Of a DNA stretch of 64,000 nt, positions 28,041 to 41,803 are shown in pieces. Under the pieces are notes generated by a model, which worked only from the letters and a program-made list of their open reading frames with translations, did no database searches and was not told the DNA's origin. The position numbers were made by a program, and so were the translations under genes. The stretch is from NCBI RefSeq assembly GCF_029227915.1, contig NC_079886.1, positions 24,902,501 through 24,966,500 on the forward strand, written 5' to 3'. Position 1 is the first letter of the stretch. The number at the start of each line of letters is the position of its first letter. The DNA is from Hydractinia symbiolongicarpus (Eukaryota > Cnidaria > Hydrozoa > Anthoathecata > Hydractiniidae).

Positions 28041-31000
28041 GACAATAACAAGCTGCTGAAAAAATGTAGAATTAATTAATTAGTTATCTAAAGGAAGCTG
28101 CAGGTAAGCTAAACCATCTTTGCATGAATTACAATTTCATAGTCGTCTTCGCATGTATTTATAAATTAACGCTCTTATCACTAATAGAAGGGGCAACGTC
28201 ATGGTGCATCATATTTCAAAGGTGGGAAACCACCTGAAGTTTCATAAAACCTCTTTCTTAAACCTTCAACCTACAAATCAAACCTACATAAACCAATTGA
28301 GATAGAAAAAGATGTTTTATGTTTTCAATTATCCTTTTGATAACAAATTCTTCAGTGATATTGGTTATGTTTTTAGGCACTTTATTAGTTGTACTTTTAC
28401 GTCATACTTCATGATTTTTTTATTCATATTTGTAAAAACTACATCAGACTTTAAAACCTTCAAGACTTCAAAATTTAAACATCAAATTCTGTTATTATTT
28501 TTTTACTACACTTTGCTTTTGCTGGTAATTTAGGTATCTGTGTTTTCACAAAGTGTGTTGTGATTATTAAGCAAATAAAAAGAAAATCTTTAAATTAGTC
28601 ATCCCTTTCTTTTGTCTGTGTGTTTCAAAGAAGAAAGTCATGGCATGGGAACACGAACTTTTCATATTTCACAAAATGACAAATGCAATATATGCTTTTG
28701 TACTTTGTATTGATTGCATGCGCGATGCATACCAACCAAGGAACCTTTTTGTTTTTAATAAGTGATAAGTAAGTTTTGTACATGGCTGACGAAGGAATAG
28801 AAATGATTAAAGTTAGCGGAATGACAGCGATTTTTGAAGCTGTGGTTTGATGTTGGAATATCCCTTTTGACATTTTTTGGCTTCTAAAAGCTTTTATTTG
28901 TAAAAATTGCATAAATAAATCAATAAATAAATCATCGCGTACATCGTAAGGACCAGCCTAGCCAACTAACAGTATCTATCCTGTTCTGTTAGCTTAAGAC
29001 GGGTTCCTATTCAGCGCTTTTGTCGCTATAGTGCAAAAAGCGTAAGGCGCATGGCTACAATAAAACTGATTTCCATTAGTAAATTAATAAAGTGTAGCGC
29101 ACAGTAAGATTTTAAAGAAACAGGAAAATCTTTTTTAAGCTTTTTTGAGAAGTATTTTTCCACATTTAAATTTATTTAACTCACACATTTGCGAACACAC
29201 TCACCGTTGTCATTGAAATATTATGTAACTTCGTAATACATAAATACTTGCTGTACGTCAATTCATAGATGAAACAAAAGTATAAAGAACTATTTTTAAA
29301 GCATTACTACCAAAATTTGGTAAAGATAAAACATTGCACAATGAAGCAAGATCCTCTTTTAAAGGAATTAAATGGCGAATATAAACCTTACCTTATAAGG
29401 AAGACATCTTAGAAGTTATGATGATGCAAAAAATGTGGAGTATTATTAGACATGTTACACCGTACAGATTTCTATATGGGCGCTTAGGGTTCTGTATGAT
29501 TGAAAGTTTGTTGTTAGCACATTGGAGGAAAATTGGGATAAAAAAACGTTTGAATGAGGCCATCTTATATTTTTGAACTCAAAAACCGACTAAGACGGGT
29601 AACAACTTTGGAAAAGCAAAGTTGTTTGAAACATTTTAGATCTGTAAAATTTCTTTGCAGAAATATAAAAAGCCAAAATATGGTTTTAAAACTGGTGATA
29701 AAGATATTTAGAGAAAGGAAAGTTGTCCGAATCTAGACCTTGTTAATGCAACCACTGATATGGTTTGTGTCACGGACGATCAAATATAGTCATTGTAATT
29801 TCTTACAGGTTTCTTTTTATAACTATTCTATCGAAATAAGTTTTGAGATATACAATTTTACAATCATCACATTTTTATTTTTTAGGAAGGCAAAAATTAT
29901 AAACAACAACAAAGTAATTTTAAAAATTTGTAATATAATCTTATCGCAATGAAGAGAATCCTAACCAGCTAGCTACAATCCCAGACATAAATAATGCCAA
30001 AACCAAGGCAGAATTTCAAACCTCGTAACCACATGCAACTAAGAAAGCTGTTTCTTTGTAAGCAATACGCACAAAGTTCACTTACTGAATTTCGTAGCAG
30101 TTGGTAGCTGGTTACTGGGTTTACACCCTTGGCAAGTAAATACATTTCATTCTACCGGCTTTAGAGTATTGGCGAAGTGATGCCCTTTAAAAGTTGAAAA
30201 ACAGTTAATTGTTGCATAACAAGGCGTTTGCAAAACAACACAGTTAACTCTTCACACGGATTTGTAACGTAGCGCTTAAAACTTTATGGGGGCTTATTAG
30301 ACCTTAAAAACAATTTAAAGAAATTGAGTGAATATTTTTGCTATGATACGGTAACAACAGGTAGTTAACCTGTGTTTTCATTTCAGCTAAAGTTGGAAAA
30401 GGTGTATTTTATGATTTTGACGGGATGATGTGACAAATTAGAGGACGTCCGTTCAATTTTTATGCTAGGACGGGGTTACCATAGGCTCCTACAGTGCTTT
30501 TATTGGAATAGCTGTACCTAATCTTTTCTCTACCTAAGCACTTAACCTAACCTTTAAAATCTGATCAACACTTTATAATAATACCCGCATATTGTTCAAA
30601 GAGGTAGTTCAATCGCTAATTTGCGCTAAGGATGCATGAAATAGAGATTCTGGATGGAAAACCGCTCACTTGAATATGTACGCTGGTTGAATTCGTTGAT
30701 TCATACACAGTTTAATATAAAAAAAAACTTTGCTAGAAACCATAATTTACTAATTATAAACCAAAAATAGAATTGAACAATCACGGGCTGTAATAAAAGT
30801 TGCTTCCTAATCACGTAAACCAAAAGGTACACAACTCCTGAATTAAACCTGCTATTAATAGATAATTAAATCTACCTAATATCGCCCACCTAAGAGCTTA
30901 AAATTCTCAACTTGCGCCTGCGTTGCTTGGTAACAATACGAAGGAAAACAGTTTAATATGAATCCTTACAATTATGGAGTTTTCTCGCGTAGAATTACCA

Positions 31001-32479
31001 AAAAAGGGAATGATACTTAGCCTGAACTGTATATCACAGACTGTATATTACAAGAAGTGATAATTTAAAGATTTGAGAACTTTAAAACCGATTGAGACTC
31101 AATTGAACTTTTAGGGTGATTGGACATTTAGGATTTTAACAAAAAGCCCAGACAATTAACAAGTATGTGCGCAGTTTTGTCTATGAGTTCTGAGCTATGA
31201 AGTCGAAGAAACATCTTACAATCCCGTACAATTATGACATGTTCGGTGCATGATCTAATGTAGTCGTGACGCTTCTGAAAGGTTTCTTTTTGAAACTTCT
31301 TCATCTGAATAATGTTTATTTTATAAATATACAATTTCAAACGTACATCATGACCAGAAAGACCCTAGCCAGCTAGTTAGCTATATTTTTGCAGTTTTGT
31401 TTAAGTTTACATTAACTTTAATTTATTGTTTCTTTTCGTGTCATCTACATTTTTTAATTTTTAATTGTAGCTAGTTATAGCTACATCTAACTAAAAATAG
31501 AAATAGCAAAATAATGTTGGCTGCCTTAAAATTTTTAAATGGTTTGTCTGTTTTTTTATATTAAATGTAGCTAGGTAGCTAGGTAGCTAGGTAGCTTGGT
31601 AGCTAGGTGGCTATGCAGCTAGGTACTTACTACACAGTACCTTTTCAATATAAACTTGGGCTGAAGTCTAAAGTTTATTGATACAATTTGAGGTATTCTG
31701 TACAATTCAACAACAGTGATATTTTGTCAGGATTTATTTAATAAATTTTGTAACGACAAATGTTTTATTCAATCTGAGAATTAATTTTGTAACTTTTGGT
31801 AATAACAGGCTGCTATTTAATATTGCCCAGCAATGAGCTTAAATTTTTCAGCTTACGCATGTGTTGCTTGGTAACAATGCGAAGAAAAACAATTTGATAT
31901 AAATACTTACAACTGTAGGTTTTTCTACACAACGGAAATACTTTAAAAGGAAATGATCTTATGCCCGATTGATCTGTATACTACAACAAGGAATGATTTA
32001 AGAATGCATTCTCTTGTTCCACAACGGCCAATAGGACAACAATTCCTGATTTGAGAAAAGCCCACACAACAACAAGTTTGTCAGAAAATATGGATAAATA
32101 GGTAACTTAAGTTGGATATGACCGAGCCAAAGTAATTCTACCTAAAAATTAGCTTAGTTGTTGTATGACATAAAATATTTGGAGTAACAAAATGTAAGCT
32201 GATGTCAGCACTTGCCTTGTTACGATATCATAAGCTTGACATTCACCTAAAATAAAATCCAAATAATTTATTTGAAGAACGAATTATAATTTTCTATTTA
32301 ATTGTTCTGACAGGCAATTAGTTATTTAACATATCATACAGTTTTCACCAATTTCGTACAAATGGTAATTGCAAAATAATGCTCGAAAACCTGATTTGTC
32401 CGATTTTGTGTTAAATCTAAAAACATCTGGTACAGAACTTGCCACATGTGGTATTTGATGAAAAAAACTAATGAAAAAG
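28041..32479. other. AT-rich non-coding DNA with local duplications
   Basis: No convincing gene. Bases 30,885-31,100 and 31,815-32,020 are diverged direct copies (shared TTGCTTGGTAACAAT and following bases). Bases 31,567-31,612 are a TAGCTAGG repeat. Confidence 0.45.
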
Positions 32480-32939
32480 CGAGTTTATTCTAGGCTATGT
32501 TTTGACAGCTACAGCTGTCATCGATGTTGATGACATGATAATACCTAGATTATTCAATGACAATGACTGAACAGATAAGTGGTAATGTTTTTATAGTCAC
32601 ATACATTTTATTGTTTTATTAAGTCATTATTTCTAATAATACCTAAAAGTTCTTAACTATGGCGTTATATATTCTAAAAGTATAAAAAGCACAAAGAGGT
32701 CCCCAGTGAGTTTTTATAGTGGGGTTACTCAATGTTATAATCACGTAATAAGGTGCGTGTCCTATTCCGACATCCTGTTATTTGACAATTTGCTCTGAGA
32801 AAGATTGTGAACTGTTTGATGCCTGAAACACTAATCGCAAGGCAAAGTACCAAGGTGTTTCACAGCTGTTGGTGACTTTTGCAAGCATTTATATGTCATG
32901 AATGGTGGAGGTAGTTTAAGTTCGATATTAAAAAATTGA

Positions 32940-33140
32940 TACCCCACTCACCTACACCACTCACTACATAACACAAAATCCCCCCCCTCACAATTGTACT
33001 CACCACCCCACTTACCCTCCTACTCACCACCCCAGTCACCATCACAGTCACCACCCCAGTCACCACCCCAGTCACCACCCTAATCAGTATTCCACTCACC
33101 ATCCCACTTACTACTTCAGTCACCAGCCCACACACTAGCC
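32940..33140. repeat. minisatellite, second copy
   Basis: Same CACC-CC-AGT type units as at 25,858, in the same position upstream of the Hedgehog-like gene, with different unit number and order. Confidence 0.75.
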
Positions 33141-33451
33141 TACTATCAATAATACAACTAGAATGGTTACCACTGGTAATTCAGGCGCCACTAGTACACT
33201 TCCACATACATTTCCTCAAGATTATACCGTTTTGAATCAGACGTGTGGTGTCTTAAAAGAATCGGGTTGTATTATAAAGATGAAATGCTATTTCAAATTG
33301 GTTACAGGTTTTTAGCTGAAACGGTCGATAAAGCCTATTAAATTAGGGAAGGGAAGACAATTTTTCTATTAATGCTAGCAGTATGACTCTCACCCTACCT
33401 TCAGTTGACTCGAAGTAGGACAGCATTACTGTTATTTGAAGTTTAGACATA

Positions 33452-34219
33452 ATGTCAGTGAAAAGTTTTTCCTGATAATTAGCTCATTAACATTTTTAAC
33501 AATCTCATCATCGTTTGGAGGAAACCAATTAGGGTTTACTCGGACACCCGATGTCAACGAACAAAGCATTCTTGCAAGTGGACCTTTCATAAAAACAGTG
33601 AGCGCAACTGGTTTAAGAAAGGTCAATGTCAATTAAATATTTGCAGCTGCACAATAATAACACTGTTCTCACAAGCGAGGTAAGGTTTGTAAGAAGAGAG
33701 TTTGTAACAAAGCTTTAATATCCAAAAAATTACTGAACCCATAGATCTTACTTTTCATAATTTTTTTGGACTGTTTATAATTATTACTCAAAGGAAAAGA
33801 ACGAGAACTAAAATGTTTAAGATACAGATATTAAAACCATTTAATTCAATAATAAATTTTAATCGCTTTTGTGTTTTGTCCTTAGCCATGCATTCAAAAA
33901 CTGAAAACCGAGTAGTTGAAAGAAGGTTTCACAAGAAGTACAATTTAATCGTTTTGGCTGGCTATGAACGCTTCAAATGGAGCTATTTAGCTGTCAACTC
34001 TTTACATTACGAAGGCAGAGCATTGGATTTTAAGTTAAAGAAAAGAGATGCAAACACTGATAAAGATAAAGACGTTATTAATAGCAAAGCAAAGATTGAT
34101 AGGATTCATCAACGACTTGCATGGTTTGCTTACCATAAAGCAGGTTTCAGCTTTGCGAAAATTTAAAAGAATCATCACGGTGAATATGTGCATGTGTCCT
34201 GCAGAAGAGTTCAGCAATA
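33452..34219 (+). pseudogene. Hedgehog-like protein, copy 2, inactivated
   Basis: Very similar to copy 1. One T is missing in the leader (33,471-33,475), an inserted base creates a stop near 33,634, and the start of exon 2 is frameshifted near 33,908. A TAA follows FSFAKI (34,164-34,166), before the HVSC strand. SLHYEGRALD is intact. Intron position and GT-AG sites match copy 1. Confidence 0.75.
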
Positions 34220-34325
34220 ACATATTATCAAAATTATTATTCCTTAACGAACGCTTCAATAGATTTCAAAAAATAGAATGATTATTTTATTTTAATTTTT
34301 TCTAGTGTTTTTCCAAAGACCTTAA

Positions 34326-35071
34326 CCCTATTCGGTCCGGGGTTTTTCGAACATACTATGACCGGGGGGGGGGGGGGCGGATTCCGCCCCCCCCTCAATA
34401 ACTTTTCATAGGGTTGATCATATTGAATCAAACTTGGCACACTTATAGTACGTCATAAAAGGAACAAAATGGCGCCAAAAAAATTTTGCTTGCGTCAGCA
34501 CATTTTCTGTGACGTCATCAAAAGCTTAAAAATTTTTAAAAATGCCACTATCTGCTTAAAATATAATTACTTTTGTTCTAGAGCGAATTTTTACATTCTG
34601 TTTAAAGTTTCTAAAAGCTAAATAAAAGTTATTTAACATATCTTCCGGTTTTTACATGGATCGGATAAAAAATTGCCAAAAATTGCCCGAAAATCCGTTT
34701 TTTCCGATTTTCGGGTAAAATCCGACAAAATCGGGAAATCGGATTAGTCACATGTTCAAATTATTCAAAATGATTCTTCTTAATGAAACAAAGTTGTGTT
34801 GCAAGTTTCAAGTTCTAAGGATAATCCTAACAGGGGTTATTATATTTTCTCCATTATAAGGATTTCATAGAGATTTTAGGGGTAGTTTCGAGTAATGGCC
34901 AATATCAAAGCCTCTGAAAGGTATGGGACCTAAAAAATTTACATGCAGGTGTCTAATAGATAAATGTTAAAACTCAGTAAGTATCATAGCCATATAACAA
35001 AGCAATCAGGAGTTATTAAAAAAAAACCGTCAGGGGGGGGCGGAATCCGCCCCCCCCCGGACCGAATAGGG
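34326..35071. mobile_element. TTAA-flanked MITE (piggyBac-like), 746 bp
   Basis: Terminal inverted repeats CCCTATTCGGTCCGGGG are flanked by TTAA on both sides (34,322-34,325 and 35,072-35,075). Sub-terminal G-runs of 9-14 with GGATTCCGCC form strong hairpins at each end. No transposase frame. CCCT ends with TTAA duplication are the piggyBac signature. Confidence 0.8.
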
Positions 35072-35902
35072 TTAAATTGTTGTCTAACTGCAAGAATCTC
35101 TTTGTTTTTATACTTTTGTTATTTGTCGCAGACTTATCAAATTAGTGAGAAAATTACACTATTTCTACCCATATTTTTCCCGTGGCGTAACTAACTTGCC
35201 ATTTAAGCTAACGAAAAGTAAATTTGAGCGGAAAACGGTATTTATCAAACTCATAAAATAGAAAAAAAATTACACACATAAAAGCAGGAGCCACGCTGTA
35301 CCGTACTAATATTAATTGTTTGATTGAATACACACGAAATTTTACTGATTATTCTCCTTGTATTGTTATCAAAAAAGTACAGTCAGACATAAACATTTTT
35401 TATGACTCGAAGGAACTTGCATCATTTCCTTTCATCAAAGTTTTAGGTATCGAGAAACCTCTTAATCCAACTTACCGTGACCAGAAGACGTCTTAATTAT
35501 CTGTAATTTTAATGTCGAAATATTAGCTGGAATAGATCCAATTAAGCTCGTTGGATTATTTTGCACGAATAGATTGAGGCTTTTTATCACGTTACGCATT
35601 TGTCACGTACTTGCCTGATGCATTTTAGAGTTAATCTGAACAGACCACCCCAAAAGGTTAATAAAAATGAAGAAAACACATTCAAACTTAATGTACAAAT
35701 CAACATCTGTAACTTAAAAGTATGTAAACACCTTGTGTTCATTATTACCTAAGACATTAGTTAGTCAGGAAGTTACATTTAGTTTTTTTGATGGAGAAGT
35801 TAAGCTTAATGATTCTCAGTTTTTAATTATTGCGCACATTTCCTAATCGTGCCTGGGTGAAGGTATTTCCTGTCTACTACGGGTAGATCTTTAACTCTTT
35901 TT

Positions 35903-36045
35903 AGCGGTCTTGTTTACTGTTTTGAATAATTGCTCAACTTGCAAGAACGGTTCTTTGTCGAAATCAGGTAATCGATTAAAACTTCCAGTTTACTTCACGT
36001 GATGAAATCAAGTGTATTACAGCTAAATGACGATCACAAAATCCT
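35903..36045 (-). pseudogene. Hedgehog-like exon 1 fragment, inverted (third)
   Basis: On the minus strand it is similar to copy 3 from the leader (TTTTGTGATCGTCA) to the ASG segment (TTCTTGCAAGT), with deletions. It is the duplicate of 27,595-27,706. Confidence 0.45.
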
Positions 36046-36514
36046 GTTCGTGTTTTTGTTTTATTTTGCGCTCCGAACGATGTCTTTATCGGAACAGAAA
36101 ACATGAATTCTGATTTCATGCAGAAACTTTTGCTATGTATCTGATCGTATAACATCTTGCGATTGCCATTATTAGCCATATTATGACAACGAGATATTAA
36201 GTATCCAAAATACCAAACTAAATAGCCTAAATAAAATATAACCCTACATACCTTCGTATAACGCACAAAATCTTATTTAGAGCTAGTTGATGATGTGGAA
36301 ATTTCAAGTCCAAAGCCTTGAGAAGCGATCAATATTTTTCCAAAAATATACAAATACTTAGACAACGTTAAGCTCTTTCAACGGAAACTAACACGGGTGC
36401 TTTTACCACTTACTTGTCGTTTTGATGGTTTTGAAGGACGCCCTCAATAAATTTATTATTAAGTTTTTAACTCTAGTAACACCAGTCTAGTTTTGTATTC
36501 TACGATAGGCCTCC

Positions 36515-36690
36515 TCGATTAACATTACGACCGGGATACAGTCCACAACCGCTGAAATAAATAGCAGATATTTGAATTAAGGCCATTAAGGCCATTAAGG
36601 CCATTCAAATTAGCTACGACCGGGATACAGTACACAACCGCTGAAATAAATAGCAGATATTTGAATTAAAGCCAATCGAATTAGTTGATA
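36515..36690. repeat. tandem duplication with GGCCATTAA triplication
   Basis: Two copies of a 75-bp segment (ACGACCGGGATACAG to TTTGAATTAA) flank three copies of the nonamer GGCCATTAA. Confidence 0.8.
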
Positions 36691-39620
36691 TACACGTAAT
36701 TTAGCATTTCCTGAGCAAGAAATGTTAAATTACATTGTCATTGTTAAGCACTGTCCTAAACAATCTTCTGCCTCACAAGGAGATCCCTGCTACGCTTGAC
36801 GCACCAACTTCACAAAGTTTTAAAAACACAAATTCGGTGCACTCCCCTCAAACAAACATTTTAGCAACATCGCATGACCATTACTTTAAAAATTTACAAC
36901 AAAAACGTGATATCAGCTATTCTCTATTTACTTAGAATTAAATCTCCGTGGACCCTGTTGTGGTTTTCGGGTTAGAAATTGAGGAAAATATTCTTTTTGA
37001 TAATGCTACTACCCATATAGCATAGATTGATTAAAAGTGTGGGACGTCTGAAATTTGTATTTAAAAAAATTATGGACTATAGAAAGGTGTCACATTATGG
37101 TGGGAATTCGTTGAAGAAAACTATGAAGTCTGCCTAGCTTAAGAATCGTTTTGATTTGCAGAAAAGTAAGCAAGATAAGTTGATCAGAAGTAAAAATAAT
37201 AAGAAATTTTATTAAGGATGGTATCACAGAATTAATGGTACACAACGATGGCAATACATCAATGGGCGGAACTGATTTTTTAGTATATACTAACTGATAA
37301 ATGGAATCAAGGAAAATTAAGAGAGTTGTCCGTTTTATAGCGTATTTTAAGTGCAAAAGCAAGATCTGCTTTTTAACTTGATTGTATATATCGCGCCGCA
37401 CGTTAATGCCGTCAAGGGAAATTTCATTGCTGATTATGCATAAAAAGTTAATATTTGTACGTAAAATCCAGGCGTAAGTTATGTGGCCGGGTAGAAAAAG
37501 AATTAAATGGTTTGTAGCTATAAATAGAATAGAGATTTTCACAAGCATCAGGTACAGAGTATAGACTACACCAAACGTTTTTTGCGGTTAGCCCTCCAAA
37601 ATTAGTCGTAAACTATGTTTCTAACGAAAAAGGTTTTAACAATGTGGTATACTAATTTTGGTTATCGGATGTTCCAGCTAGGATTTGCCACTTTTTGTTC
37701 TTTTTTTGTGTAGTTATTTCCACCAAACACAGGTCTGTGTATAGAATCATAATTCTTACAACGCGAGATGGATGTTATATATTGCTCAGGTAAAGCTATC
37801 TGGCGAAAATGGTTTTACCCAGTTTTGTAATAGATAGTCCACAATTGGGTATATAGTGCTTTCGAAAAGGGCGAAGGTTAGTGGATACATAATAGAATGC
37901 TGTCGTAGTGAATGACCGATCTGAGCTACTAGAGGCACGCGTTGGCATCATTTTCTGAAAGTGTGAGGTGGATATTTGTTAATTCCTAATTCTTTAAGTC
38001 CCGAAAAAGCGTGCATTGTCGAAGTTATTCACAAGTTTTGCTGCTTCGCCTCGCTTCGCGTGGCATCGCATTTGGGTAGGGCGACTCCAAGCCAATTGAT
38101 ATTGTAAAAAGTCTAGTTTACTTTTAAAAAAAAAAATCTAGACTGTCTAAAAGTTAAGAGATATAGCCTTTTCAGAGATGACTGGCTCTGCGGGTGCCAA
38201 GGAGTGAAAGGGTTAATGCGTGCAAGGAATGGTTACTATTACCCGGTTACGCGAAGAGGTTATGTTTTTACCTTGAAGGTATTGTTGTGTTGTATTGATA
38301 TTATTAAAGTGTGTTGCAGTATGTCAGAAGTAAAGTGATTTTTCCGTGACCCACGGACAGATTATATCAGAAGATATGGATAGCATTTAATTACATTTAA
38401 TTACAATTGCAGTGCCATGATCTTAAACCTGCTGACGAGTATCCGGAAGAATAATATTAATAGCCACTTCTAAATTGAGTAATATGAAATTGGCGAGAAC
38501 ACTTTTCTTCAGGTGGGAAAACACCATGTGACAAGAATCTATTGTTTAGTTTTCAAAATTTAGACAACTTGACATAAACTTATTTTGGCTACAAGGGAAC
38601 TAAGAAAAAATAAATTATCAGCCTACCGAGATCTCAACCATGCGCAGCCACGATTTCAGAGAGTAAATGTTTGTTTTTTCGTATGGAAGCAATTTTTTTA
38701 AAATTAGTTAACAAAACAAAATCTGGACTAGAAATTATACTAAAAAAATTTACCGGTTTTCGAGTGAATATTTCCCAAACGAACATTCCCTAAGTCAGAA
38801 GTTGGTGGTAAGCATTTTAATCTCAAGTTAGGTCCATCGTTCCGATGATAAAAGTCATCATGTCCTATTGCAATTCCTGTAGAGGACGTACGTTAATGGT
38901 GCTGTTGCCATCAATCGAGAGTAGATTGTGATGAGAATCAAGAGGAGAAATTAGAGTTTGTTTACTTGGTTAGAGGTTAAGTTGAATATCGTTTTTTATA
39001 ACAAAATTACCAGCACAATAGCGTGGGTTGGGCTATTTTTAAAGCGGTTTTGCTCGATGATATTTCGCTATGATGTTCAGTGATAGTGACGAGCAGAGGA
39101 AATGTTTGACGGGGGCAAAGTTGTAGATTTAATAGGGTATATGAGTAAGAGGATTAAATATGTATGAGTGAGAGGATTGAATATGGACATATGAGATGAA
39201 TAATACAACATTGCGAGGTAAACAGAAGGCTATAAATCGTTTTTAATGAGTTAAACTTGGTCCGAACACATATCATTAGGCTACTGGAGTTTCCTTGCCT
39301 GAGTTGAAAAATCTAAATAATTATTATGTAGGGAGAATATTATCGATGGTTATGATGTTGCCGTTTTTATGATTAGTACAAGCTATATGTTTTATACAGA
39401 ATTGTTATTGATGATAAGAGAATTTAGACAGGGTTATGAAGAACATTTGCAAGGTAGGATTATATACTTTTAGTAAACTTATTGAAGTTATTTGTGGGTA
39501 ATGATTGTGTCATGCCTTGTTATACAATTTATATGCTTAAAACTCTTCAAGTATGTAATAGTGTTATGTCTTCGATGTTTAAATTGGGTGCGTTTTCTGC
39601 TAATGATATTTAGTCCATGG

Positions 39621-39622
39621 CT

Positions 39623-39659
<37 letters not shown>
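39621..39659. repeat. (GATA)n microsatellite
   Basis: About nine perfect AGAT/GATA units. Confidence 0.95.
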
Positions 39660-39689
39660 GTGCATATTTTTCATGGCTAGCCTCACAAA

Positions 39690-39998
39690 TATCGAGGGAT
39701 ATACCTGTCTATTATTTCCGGGAGGGGCCATGGCTTAGATGGAGAGTCCTAGAGTATTTAATGCTCATTTTGAGCTATGCAGACCCAATTAGGGCCCCCG
39801 CTCTACTAAACAACTCTCGGCAACATCCAACGCCCCACACAGTGTGCCATGTTCCCAATTTCCCTCACATGGCTTGGGTTAATCCCGGGCTATGGTAACA
39901 TTCACTCGCCCAAGTTGAATCGCCGTCAAGAGGAATCGAACTCCCGTCTCCCGCACAGAGTTCGAAAGCTATAACCACTAACCTACGGCGCCACGGCG
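39690..39998 (-). mobile_element. tRNA-derived SINE
   Basis: On the minus strand the head (39,998 to about 39,920) has A-box GTAGGTTAGTGG and B-box GGTTCGATTCC-like sequence (GAGTTCGATTCC), followed by a non-tRNA body to about 39,690. A GATA microsatellite lies at its far end. Confidence 0.65.
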
Positions 39999-41803
39999 TT
40001 TAAGGTGAAGATGTTTATATTCGTGACATGTAGGAGGAAGGAGATCCGTTAGGAAAGCGTTGTAAATGCAAAACCTACAAATATTTTGTGTAAGATTTGG
40101 TGAGTAGGTATATTAGTTCTTTTAATGTCCCTAGTGCGGATGTTGGTGGAGCAAGTGCTACTATAAGGTATCCTGCTGAGGTCGTTTGCCGTTGTAGAAG
40201 CAAATTCCTGCGTTCGAAAAAAATTGTTACCATCGAAAAGATATAGAAGACTGCTTGGAATTAAACGTTGAAACAGTACATATCAAATGAGCGATTCATA
40301 CACGCTTGGGAAAATACTGTACACTGCACACCAAAAATTACATTCAAGAACAATTACATTATTGGCTGGAAAAAGGTGCGTGCCTGAGCAATATGCTAGT
40401 TAAGACAGACAATACAGACTAATTACCCACAAATGAATCGTAAAGAAATATATTACACTAACTCAATAACCCGCCGTTAAACGTCACGTGAAACGATCAA
40501 GAGTAAACTGTGGGTAAACCGTCCCACATAGCCTGATGGGGCTGTTAGAACAGTTATACTTTATGTGCATACAACTTTTTAAATAAAAACACAGTGTAAC
40601 TCCGTTGCAAAAACAGACGGCCGACATTTTCTGTTTGCGAGGAAAGCTCTCGTGTAAATTGAACTGCAACTTCGGTTTAGGTGGTCAAGAATACAGTGCA
40701 GTGCTAAACAACGTTAAAACATTTCATGTGTAATGTTTTTTTCAAAAGAAAAACTTTCCTGCAACTTTGACTGAAATAAAAATACAGGTCACAACCTGTC
40801 GTCATGTGAAGATCATTTCCTCAGCATGTTCTATTTTGACGAATAACTTTACCTATAAGTTTGGCGTAACGCCTGGCTAAGTGCCCGGTATTGGCAAACT
40901 ATGTAACAAAACTGTGTGGCGTGCTTACAGAAACGCAGCTCATATGTATACCCTACGTGCTTTGGAACAACTATTAATTACAACATCTCACTCAGAGCTA
41001 GTTCATGATGTCATCTATAATTAGTGAAACCTTCATGTCCAAAATATTACAACCAATCAAGATTTTTCTTATAAACACAATCGTTTAAGCTCTTTTATTC
41101 CAAATTAACTTGTTTACTTTCCAAACTTTGCATTCAAAATACTTTAACTTTAATATAAAGAATGCATACTATCAGGTCTTTTCAATCACAAATAACTTTA
41201 TTTGTTTAGTTGTCAAGGGTGTAGTATGTAACCGTTAACTATTGATTTTCATGTATTAATAAATAGATCTATTTGCTGACATTTGCTGACCAATGAATAT
41301 TTATTTTAAAGCATCCTTGCGTTATTTAAAAATGGCAATACAAAAGGCAATATTTTTTTTCAATCATTTACATATAGGATAAAAATACTTATTTTTAAAA
41401 AGGTAAGAAAAGTTGACCCTGTCTGATCATCAAGGTCATAGTTTAAAATCTTGGCGCTGAAGAAGTTAATATACCAATGATTATTGTTACTGCGAGTTTT
41501 TTACAAATTAGTTTTAAAGTTCAAATCACGAAAAATACAGTTCTATAAAAAGAGATGATCTGATTTGTCTTGGACGAATTCAGGTAATTAGTGCAACTTA
41601 GATATCTTTACATTCTTTGGTTTCTACGCTACCTAAGGCTCCCTATAATGTCTCTCAACGTACCATACAAAGCTTTAATACATAGGTGTGACAAGGGAAG
41701 GGATTATTTTTTTATAAATACTACAGTACCATAGTAAAATCGTAACTTTAATTGATTCCTTGCAAGATTTGTGTTATATGTCTCCATTTGAAATACGGAC
41801 ATT

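Larger units (their letters stand above)
32480..36050. repeat. segmental duplication, copy 2 (with insertion)
   Basis: Second copy of 25,370-28,040, interrupted between about 34,240 and 35,630 by the TTAA MITE and adjoining unrelated DNA. Confidence 0.7.
36691..41590. other. AT-rich non-coding DNA
   Basis: No supportable gene. Contains one microsatellite and one SINE (listed separately). Open frames here are short and have no recognisable features. Confidence 0.4.

Noticed and set aside
28312-28533. Small membrane protein
   Set aside because: Hydrophobic because of AT-rich codons; no motif, no homologue, no transcript features.
36260-36320. Inverted Hedgehog-like exon 2 fragment
   Set aside because: A short similarity to the EGRALD region is visible, but the order relative to the exon-1 fragment is wrong and the match is too short.
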